Below are positions 55,115 to 64,000 of a stretch of 64,000 nucleotides of DNA, piece by piece (within the stretch, counting starts at the first letter, position 1; each line of letters starts with the position of its first letter). Below the pieces are notes generated by a model. It ran no database searches. It was not told the DNA's origin and was given only the letters and a program-made list of their open reading frames with translations. The translations under genes were made by a program, and so were the position numbers. Source of the DNA: Membranipora membranacea (lineage: Eukaryota; Bryozoa; Gymnolaemata; Cheilostomatida; Membraniporidae); contig OU612074.1 of NCBI GenBank assembly GCA_914767715.1, forward strand, positions 21,006,062-21,070,061, written 5' to 3'.

Positions 55115-58100
55115 TTAATTATGAATTAAACTGAGTTTGATTAATTTAAATGGTTGCTTGCTTAATGCTATGGGTGTAAAGGTGTTGGTATTCAGCTCGA
55201 TGAAATGATCATAGGTACTGAGAGCTTTTCCTGGGGATTTAACTACCTGAAAAATTTTGGGATAGTTAAGTACAAGTTTATTAGCTAAGCACCAATTTTC
55301 TACTTTGTTCAATTTCTGACCTAAAATAGCATGGTGTGTACAAAATATATCTTTGTCGTTTGTATACAGTATGAATTTTAAAGCAAGCACTGTATTCAAG
55401 AGGTTGTTTATGTTAATCAAAAATAATAGCGGCCCCAGGTGTGAACCTTAGGGTACTCCTATATTGATGTCAATGTACTGAGACACAGCCGTATTTACAA
55501 TAACATATATTTTACAGTTTTTGTGGTAATTTTCTATGAGAGATGTGGCACTGGGTAAAAATCCATTGAACAGTAGCTTTTTGACCAAAATTTGATGATT
55601 AATAGTATCAAAAGCCTTTGAAAAATCTTGAAATATGCCAACTGTGCGGTTGCAGCGGTTAAAATTTTCATATGATTGTCCAATGGGCTTGTTTATAGAA
55701 GTGGTGGTCTTTCTTCCTCTTTTAAATCCAAATTGGCAGTCGGTTAAAATTGAGATGGTAACTAAAAATTCAATGATCTAGTTACTGAGAATTTTTAGAA
55801 TTGGTGCGTAAGATTGTTATTAGGCGATAGTTATTAGTACTTTGTTTGTCCCATTTTTCAAAAATGGATGTCAATTTTTAGGCAGTCTGGGAACACAGAA
55901 TTTTCAATGACTAAATTTACAAGATATTCCAATATTGGGAGGATAATCAACTTGTTTCCTTTGATCACTTGTGAAGAGATTTTGTCCGGACCAGTGACTT
56001 TTTTATTTTGGAGATAATCTACTATGAGCAGGAAGTCAGTGCTAGCAACAACGTAACAACTGAATTTGGATCTAGAATCCCACTTATTTTAAGGGACAAT
56101 ATAGACAGCAAAATTAACATCTGTGGGTGGTAAATTGCTGGCTAGATCCAATCGGACACTTGTGAAAAATATATTTAAACTTTTAGCAAGCTCTTGAAAA
56201 TTTTTACCGAGTGATTGATCATTTGTTTTGAGGGTAATTGTGCTGTCTTTGCTTTTATCCCAACCATTAATCATCATTTTTATAAATTTCCAGCGTTTGA
56301 CCTGGTAAGCTTTGCAGTTATAATGTTCGTTTTTGAAGGAGGAAATCTTGGCCGTTTGAATTTGGTAAGATACACAATTTCTGAATAATTGATAGTTTTC
56401 CTGCAGGTTAATATCAAAAGGTCCAAGCCAAGATCTGTCATAAAAATCTTTTCGCTTTTTCACTAATTCCCGCAAAATTTCTGACATCCATGGTTGTTTA
56501 AAAGCTTTTTTCATTTGTTTGTTGCGTTTGAACTTTGTCACTTTGCTTGACTCTGAAATGGCATGTTGTAAAGTGCCAATTAAATTTTGAAAAGCAAAAT
56601 TAGTGTCAGAAGTAGTTATTAATGAGCTCCTGTTGGTCACTGAAAGATTATCCTTTAGCTTTTGGTGGTCTATTTTGGAACATTGTGGTGAATTGTCGTC
56701 CTTTTTTGAGATTTCTATTTAATTGAAATGATTTTCAAATTTTTAAATGGTTAGAAATTTGATAATCGATGGTACAAGAGTTGTAGAGTCACCTACCGTT
56801 ATTGACTGGAATAGGGTCAACCAGACTTGTTTTTGTTTTTCCAATTCTTGTTAGTGATGTTGAAAAATCAATTTTTGTTCAAAATATCAGAATAATTAGG
56901 GTGAAAGCTTCAAGGCAATTTTGTGTATTTGAATCAATGTTGAGGTCTCCTACAACAAGCAAGTTCAGGGAAGTGAGGGGAGGCACTCAGCCAGGTCCCT
57001 GAGGAAAGCAGGCAACGCATCTGAGGGAGCATGGTAGACAGCAAGCAGAGTAAGAAGGTCAAGAATGGCATCACAAACGAGACATGACTCTGTGCCCTTC
57101 AGCCATACAGTCTCTGCTCTAGCCTTGTACTTATCATCCACATATATTGCTATTCCTCCACCATTACCACAACCTGTGGAAGCAGATAACAAGTTAAAGC
57201 CATCGATATTAAAAATTTCCTGAAAACTGTCTCGCTGAAACTATGTCTCAGATATAACTACGGATGAAAATCCAACATTTATTTCTGATAAAAATAACTC
57301 AAATTGAGACATTTTGCATTGCAAACTTTTGACATTCACATGTAATACAGAAAAATTGTTAAGTCCAAATATGTGTTTTGTCATCTTTTTGATCTAGGTT
57401 GGCAGCATTAGAGACGCATAAGACGTCGGTGATTTCTGATCTGTCGTCCATTAACAGAATACTGGAGCAGGTTAAAAGACTGCTCCTGGTAGAGTGTTGT
57501 ATGACTGAGACTATGTGCTACTAGGAAGGAGATTGAAAGATTGTGTCATCAGTGACCTTGACCATGTCAGACTCTTTGGTTTTGAGCATGAAGGTCTTGC
57601 CGTGACTGGTCCAGACATGCGAATTTCATAGCCTTGTAGAATACTGTGTTTGTTTGTTGTCAACGGAAAAGCCAAGTTTCTACACCATTATTTTGATTTT
57701 GCCTAGTAGTTTTCTGCAGGTGTAGCATTCATCTCGTTTGATCAGTGAGCTTAATCTGACAACAATGGTGGTTGATTGATCAGAGGTATTCGGTCTAAAT
57801 ACAGTCTCCAGGTCTGACTTGTTGATTTGAGCGTGGGATATCTGACTGGCCAACTTAGAAATAATGTATGTGAGATCCTCATTATTGGTTTTAGGTATTC
57901 CACATATCCTCAGTGCTTTCAGTGATTTATTGCTTTGGATTTATCTGAGTCTGTCATTATCAGCAGCTTGATTTTCTTCCAGCTTACACAGCTTACGCAG
58001 CAAATCTGACTCATCCAGCCTTAAATATCCTTTATCTCATCACCACAAAAGGTCAGCGCTTGTTCGTAGTCTTATTGCTTTGACTCGATTGACATGAGCC

Positions 58101-58304
58101 TGGTGGAACTGGAACAGCTAATAAAACTGATTGTTTCATTTCAGTAGCTATGATCCTGTTGGTAATTTGGACCATGTTAGAATTGAGCATATCAAACTGT
58201 TCCTCTATATATCACCGACTGTCGGTCGCATTCTCTAGTAGCTGAGTAAGACTCACCTCCAACTTAGATGTTGATCCGGACCTTAACGCATGTTCAGAGG
58301 CCAT
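55115..58304 (-). pseudogene. CR1-like LINE, nearly full-length but decayed
   Basis: The minus strand reads in LINE order. ORF1 starts at ATG 58304 (MASEHALRSGSTSKLEVSLT, then a stop), then DMLNSNMVQITNRIIA, then an RRM-like ORF1 domain at about 57960-57680 (KSLKALRICGIPKTNNEDLT and TIVVRLSSLIKRDECY). Endonuclease follows at about 57240-56750 (GCGNGGGIAIYVDDKYKARA, VVGDLNIDSNT), then the linker at 56640-56089 (QPWMSEILRELVKKRKDFYD). RT at 55760-55115 reads CQFGFKRGRKTT, GIFQDFSKAFDTINHQIL, GSHLGPLLFLININNLLN and ILYTNDKDIF. The YxDD site is degraded to YTND. Several stops and shifts make it inactive. Clade assignment (CR1/Crack/Daphne group) is tentative. Confidence 0.85.
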
Positions 58305-58309
58305 TATTC

Positions 58310-60800
58310 CGATCAGGGTTGGGGAAGTCATCAGCAGCAGGACAGTCCTGACAAGCCTTGGGCCTACGCCCTGGGCTATTTCATGCAACAGCTAGTATCC
58401 TTATAGCTTTTTAAGAATTGGGGTACGATATTCTCTAATGGAAATAGTGTAGTACAGATAGCGTAAGGTGTGTTAGAGTATGTACCTGTGTACCGTATAG
58501 TGAAAAGCACTTATAGTATTCAGGTTAGAGAGCAAAGTTTAACACATTCTAACACTTCAAATGCTAAAGATACAATCTATAAAACTTGGCAAAGCAGCAG
58601 GGCCCCTGCCTGCTGCCATACCATAGTCTGTCTGCCACATTCAAGTTATCACTCATTTTCATTAAATAATGAATATGATTTTATTTATTTCTTCATTGTC
58701 AGACCTGATGTCAACTTACCTGATGATATGCTGGATGACTCCAATGTAAACACAGCCAAAATTGGCCACAGACTCCATAAACAACACAATCCATATTCAC
58801 TTTACCTATGCGGTTTTAGAAATGTCTGTATTCACTGTTGACTAATTTGAATAATGAAAAGAGATGACAACTCTCAATTTTTTACAAACATGCTGATGTT
58901 TTCGTAAAGTGACCAGAAGGCGTTGAACGAGTAGAAATATATTACAGAATTGTTGACGCTGCTAAAAATGGTAAGAAGACATATTAGTATAGACACACCA
59001 TTAATGCAGCCTCATATTGACAAAAATGCTGCTTGTTTTAGTAAAACTGGATGAGAGGTACAATGTCTGAATGGGGAAATCCTACATCATGGTACACTCA
59101 ACCAACACAATATGCAGCTGACCTCTACCTAAAGCTACATTCATGCTGAAAAATCACATAGATGGTCGGTTGTTTTGTATTTTAGATAGTTTAATAAATG
59201 TAGGTAAATCATATTTACATATAGATGTATATTCTCTATGTGTGAATAAAGGACCATACCAGCAGCAAATGATATTTGCGAGGTTGGGTAATGTTGTGAT
59301 TTTTAAGTTGGACTGCGTGCTGGTTAGGTAGGCTGCTAGGTGGGCTGGCAGGAAAATATACTCAGAGTTATCTATTGATGGTTGAGTGTTTGGTCAAAAA
59401 ACCAGCATTAATCCAAATCAATTAGCTGGTTTGTAGCTTTTATGAGAATCTCAACATATTGTTCTAAAATTACTTAATTCCATACAACAATAAAGCAGCC
59501 TCAGTCTAAGTTGACAAAGTCTAGGTTCTTAGACTCTTGATTGGTTGGGAATTGTAGAACTGTGCTTTCTTACACATTGTTTCTAACCAATTGTGATTCT
59601 AGATTAGAATGTAACCCGGTGAATTGGTTATGTTTATATCTATTTCCTTATAAAAAATGTAGACGATGGATTATGTGCACATTGATGTCATAATATTTGC
59701 CAGCAACTTATGTTCTACCCAATGCACACATGATGTGATTACTGACACTTAAATGTCTTCCCCAAAGGGTAGCCCTCAGTTCTATTTCAGGCTCATTTTG
59801 TACCTTGTGAGAAGAAAATAATGTGTGACAACAAATTATGAGGTATGTTTCAATGCTGAATCTAATTTGTGTGCAGTTGTCATTGATTTCACACCCTAAA
59901 AAGGGTACATCATGATGGCACATACACAGTAAACTGTTTGTAATGTGATTACCGCTATAAATTCATATCGCTTAGTGCAAGAATGCAGATGTAGCAAACC
60001 AACAACAAGAGGAACAAAAATTAGACAAACAATTTTTTTATGAAATTATGTGCATTGTGTTTTTACTATTTCACTTAACCAGCATCATATCCCAATATTC
60101 ATAATACCAAAAAATGTGGGACGGATCAAATGATATCAGATATGCTGGTTGTTGGTAAGGTGTGTAGGTATGTGCTTCACTTGAGGGCTATGTAGGTGGG
60201 AAAGTATTATTTTTGGTGTGTTGGTAGGATCAGAGCTCTCTGCCAAATACTTAATTAACCACTTATTTCCTTGTGGTGGTAATGCTTAATTTGTCTTGAG
60301 TGATATTTATGACCACTCATCAACAATTGAAAATCTTGTAAAAAGAAATCTACCGACACTTGTTTTGGTTCAATTTTATTTTGCTGACATCTCAAGGAAT
60401 CATCCTCCATTTAACTTTCTCAACTTAAAGTCGCCATCACAATTCTAGCATACACTTCATAAAGTTTTATACTGATGCACATTTTTGGTTCAGCGGTGTG
60501 TAGACACTTATAACTTAAAAAATAGAAATGGAACAGTTTTCACTCCCCTGTAGAAAGGATAATCCAATGAATTGTGACTGTCCATCTGCGCTTGCTTGGA
60601 AAAGTTCTCCATGTATTATTTAGAATAGTGTCGTGATTTGGACCTTGTGTAAGACCATCAAATTCCTATAAATCCACAACTTATTGACTCTAAGTAGGAA
60701 CAAAGTTTACTCCGTATGAGTTCTAGTGTTTTTAAGTTAGAGTGACAGCGAACTAATTAATTGTGAGATATATTAGGAGTTATTTTGATTGTTAAATAAG
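58310..60800. other. No firm gene
   Basis: The plus ORF 58470-58841 (123 codons) has no recognisable domain. On the minus strand 59905-59806 is bracketed by AG and GT and reads CEINDNCTQIRFSIETYLII then CCHTLF. This Cys-containing stretch could be an exon of the small secreted protein upstream, but its phase does not match the 60813 donor directly. Confidence 0.4.
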
Positions 60801-60812
60801 CAATTTACTCAC

Positions 60813-61178
60813 CCATCGCTCTCGAAGGCTCCAGCTGTACTTGATACAAGCATAAGTGCTGCTACTATTAATACAAATACCTTCATTTCTGCTGAATCTG
60901 AAAAGTACACCAATCTGTAGTCTTGGTTACACAAGTTGGATTTATGACTCTTAGTTCCATTACCATTTAAAATGTCATGTACTGTACATCTGCCCATAGA
61001 ATCTCAGTATTAGGAATTCTGCCCTCCTCTTTTTCCGTGTGACTTGATGAATCATTGTTTTTTGATTGACTGTAATGACTCATCTGCTCTTTTGATGTTT
61101 GGAGAGAGTAATCTGTTCAGCATGAGCAATTCAAGAATAAACTAACCTGCTGCAGAGCACAGGTTCTTATACCATGGG
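60813..61178 (-). CDS. First exons of a small secreted protein
   Basis: The coding exon 60886-60813 begins MKVFVLIVAALMLVSSTAGA followed by FESD and a GTGAGT donor in phase 2. This is a classic signal peptide with a cleavage site after AGA or TAG. A 5' non-coding exon is proposed at about 61178-61147 (GTTAGT donor at 61146), with acceptor ttcag at 60892 or 60898. The mature protein lies in exons toward lower coordinates that I could not join, so its class (toxin-like, antimicrobial, Ly6, neuropeptide or other) is unknown. Confidence 0.55.
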
Positions 61179-61200
61179 TTGATGTAACGTCAATCAACAC

Positions 61201-61209
61201 GCTTATATG
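61201..61209 (-). promoter_or_regulatory. TATA box of the secreted-protein gene
   Basis: CATATAAGC on the minus strand lies about 30 bases upstream of the proposed start of the 5' non-coding exon. A second TATAAG at 61166-61171 is too close to the donor to fit as well. Confidence 0.45.
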
Positions 61210-61950
61210 GAGCATTACTGCCAGGTGAACTGTTGGCCCGTAGCACACCCACAAAATTCTTGAGGTTGTTTGTGGAGGAGAATCTAGCTTCTTCATAATT
61301 ATGCTGGTGAATATGTGATAGCTTAATATAACATCTCACATCTGTCATCATATGGAGGAATTAAATTCCATACCATTTGTTAACCTACGACTTTCGAACT
61401 TATACTTGATACCAAAGTCATCATGATTTGGTCTCATGATTTGGTTCGGATGCTGTAGGTTGAGCAAAACATTGAAATAACCCTGAAATTTAGTTTAATC
61501 TTAAAGAAAGACCATGACATATTAGCTGTTAAATCTTTGCTAAAGTGGATGTATTTTGTATGACTGTACAATTATATGTAGCGCCAATAAGAAAAAAAAT
61601 GTACCATAGCAGGATCTTTGCATTTGATGTTGTATCTATCACTTTTCTCAAATGGCTAAAGATATCATATGAATACAGTTTACACTGGGTCAATCTTACT
61701 TGTAGTCACTGCTAGTGATTGACTGAAGCACTGCGTTTCATACCCAAGAATTGTCTGACAATTCTGTACAATTCTAGAATTGTCATAAACTGACCTATAT
61801 ATCATTACCCAACCAGCAACCATTATTGTGTAATTAACCCTGCCTGCTAAATAAATTACTTTCATTATTGATATTGTATAGCCATAGTATAAGCCTTTAC
61901 AGTTCTAGTCAATATCATACAATTGGATATGCTGTAATGAATAGATATTG

Positions 61951-62013
61951 CTGTGCAAGGTAGCATCAAAATCTATATTGCGGGAGACCCAGGTTCAAAT
62001 CCCCACCGGGGCA
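61951..62013 (+). repeat. tRNA-like remnant or SINE head
   Basis: A B-box 'ggttcaaatcc' at 61992-62002 is followed by 'ccaccggggca', like the end of a tRNA. A D-arm-like 'tgct...ggtagca' lies upstream. The anticodon and T stems do not pair well and no matching 5' acceptor strand is present, so it is not a working tRNA gene. Confidence 0.4.
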
Positions 62014-62019
62014 AATCTT

Positions 62020-63780
62020 TTCTTTTCGTATCATCATGATGGAAAATGAAAGCATTCCATTCGAATTGTTGGCTCACAATTTTTGTAAGCACGGAAAACT
62101 CTTAGTAATGAGTATGATGACGCGACAAAATACTTATGTTCAACTCTTCTGTGTTGTACCATACCCTACGTTATATTTTGTGCAATCTGTTAATATTGGG
62201 AGCAACTGCATAAATAGAATACATCAGCTAAACTATGCTAGCAGAATTATCAGAAAACTTTGCTACTAATAAAAATGTACAACATCGCTCCCCAGATGAG
62301 CGAGGAATTACTTTGTATCAACTGTCCTACATGCCTAACTGGAGAGAAGTGATATGTGAATGAGGCCATATTATCCATAGAACCACTGACTACTGAAAAT
62401 ATGCTGACTGATGCTAAAAAAACTCTAACTTGGTGTCACAGCAAGTAGTATGAGTACTGATTATTGGCATAGTCTAAACTACGCCCCTTGTGATTATTGA
62501 GAGTGAATGGCTTTCAGCTATTTCTATTTGTTGGCCAAAGATGCTCTGAGCATGGAGTTAGCTCTGAATGTTATGGTATGTGGGCTGAGGGAGGCAAAGG
62601 TAAATCAACTATCGTAAGCCTGGTATATATTCATTACCTGTCTACAAAGGAGCTCTTGATGTTATACTATATCATTCTCAGCCATCTCAGTTATACGGTG
62701 TACAGGAAGCAATTCTGGCATAGTTCTCTCTCACTCTTGGATGGTAGTCCTCTAGTAGGTGTTGGCACTAGTACAGATAGTATTAAAATGTTAGACTAGT
62801 GGCAACACCGTTTAATGTAATAAATTTTAATCTGTCAGCTTGAGTGCCACAAGCAGGGAGATTGGCCAATAACAGGCATAATTACATAACTACCTTGATA
62901 TCCTTGTTGTCAAAATTTTTAATTGTCCAATTAAGTATAATTGACACTGTTTGTTAATCCTTCACACACATTCCATTGCACTTGTGACAAGTCATCATGA
63001 CACACTTGTGGAATCAGAGAGACAGGAGTCATTGTAAGCTGACCTAACTTCCTGTCTTTTGCCGCTGATAATGAGTGCTGTGAATTTTTAATTTCGCGAA
63101 TATTCATTTTTATAATGATGGTTGTTTGGGTGTAAGTGCAATCATGATCATTATTTGACGGAAGAGTGAGGGGGCGGGAAGTTGTAACATTTTTTGCAAA
63201 ATACTAGAAAATTGTCCAAATTCCATTTGTATATTTTTATCAAATTATTTCAACAAACTCTGCTTCAAAGCTCATCATTGTACAGAGTTATTATGCCAAG
63301 AATGAGATTGCCTCGCAAAAAACCTTAAATTCTCTGGCGCCCTTATTCTCCAGTATTTGCAAAAAAGTTTCATTGATATTCCGCGCTTCTTGGTCAACTT
63401 CAAGAGTTGAGCCGGCATTATATGATAATCTGTGTGTTTATCCACAGGGTTGTCCATTTTTAAATCTTCTGGTACCTCATAAGTTCTGTGAAGGTCGCCT
63501 ATGAATGCCAGTGTAAACAAAATTAACATTCTTACTGGCTTATCTTGATTATGACTTCATGGGTAAATAACTTGGATACCAACAATACATCCAATTATGC
63601 TTGGCTAAGATGTTGATGTTAATTGAAAGGTAAACAATTGGCAGATGACACTGTGAGAATCTTGTTCAAATTCAATAATAAGCTAATCTCATTGAAAATG
63701 ATCAGACAGATCAAACTGTACACTTTAGCCATTAATTGCATGCATCAAAGAGTTTGGTATGTTAAAGGTTCTATCAACCA
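62020..63780. other. No recognised gene
   Basis: ORFs at 62036-62269 and 62497-62799 (plus) and 63529-63275 (minus) have no domains. The last starts MLILFTLAFIGDLHR, which is weakly signal-like, but lacks splice or homology support. Confidence 0.4.
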
Positions 63781-63784
63781 AAAA

Positions 63785-64000
63785 TTCCAATCATTTCAAC
63801 AAATTCTGGACTCAAATACTAATGTGAAACTAATACAAAATGCATGCCTTGATTTTTCCAAAGCCTTCGATAGGATGCAGCACCCCATACTGATATATAA
63901 AATGAATCATCTTGGTTTTAACGCTAATGTCATTGCCTTAGTAGAAAGTTTTTTGGAGTCAAGACAACAATGTGTAAAATACTGTGATAATTTTTCTGAC
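63785..64000 (+). pseudogene. LINE reverse transcriptase fragment running off the window
   Basis: The plus strand is open from about 63785 to the end: KFQSFQQILDSNTNVKLIQN, then ACLDFSKAFDRMQHPILIYK, then LGFNANVIALVESFLESRQQ. '(I/L)DFSKAFD...H..L..K...LGF....I....SFL..R.Q' is the RT palm segment of non-LTR retrotransposons. It is closest in wording to the CR1/Jockey group. The continuation lies beyond 64000, so whether the element is intact cannot be judged. Confidence 0.75.

Noticed and set aside
61951-62013. Functional tRNA gene
   Set aside because: A good B-box and 3' end, but anticodon and T stems do not pair and the 5' acceptor strand is missing.

Overview
This window is AT-rich genomic DNA from an invertebrate animal. 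Coding exons are short, separated by GT-AG introns, and buried in transposon remains; I see no operons, ribosome binding sites or CRISPR arrays. I cannot name the species. A gustatory-receptor-like (GRL) gene, an SLC18B1-type transporter and many DNA transposons, LINEs and a Ty3/gypsy relic fit a non-vertebrate metazoan.

Only three stretches look like ordinary host genes. (1) An SLC18B1-like major facilitator gene on the minus strand (46545 to 40462) resolves into 11 exons with consistent phases and a 461-residue product. (2) A GRL seven-transmembrane receptor gene on the plus strand (51791 to 54276) resolves into 4 exons joined by three phase-0 introns and gives 443 residues. (3) The first coding exon of a small secreted protein lies on the minus strand near 60.85 kb.

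The rest is mobile or degraded. From 0 to 6.2 kb, a degenerate multi-exon gene of the 'SDGC-x-GQNKN' family (catalogued, I believe, as DUF7869) lies on the minus strand inside a roughly 4.75 kb unit bounded by 31-bp inverted repeats. The unit also holds a large foldback and a near-perfect 57-bp-arm palindrome, and it interrupts an older repeat whose other copy is at 9.87-13.77 kb. A second copy of the gene family sits at 29.1-30.4 kb on the plus strand and is also followed by a foldback with the same terminal sequence. From 7.5 to 13.8 kb are a Ty3/gypsy integrase relic fused to a LINE scrap, three copies of an SGNH-hydrolase-like domain, a small MADF-like DNA-binding ORF, a CxxC zinc-ribbon-like exon and a minisatellite. 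From 15.7 to 22.6 kb are pieces of a BED-finger/hAT transposase-like gene. LINE relics lie at 25.9-27.0 kb (RTE type), 55.1-58.3 kb (CR1-like, with ORF1, endonuclease and RT remains) and 63.8-64.0 kb (running off the window). Short non-autonomous DNA transposons with visible target duplications lie at 24.1, 31.8, 42.7 and 47.9 kb.

The most unusual material is the DUF7869-like mobile unit with its reproducible 3' foldback, and the multi-copy SGNH-like domain that occurs only among transposon debris. Both rest on reading by eye; no database search was run.
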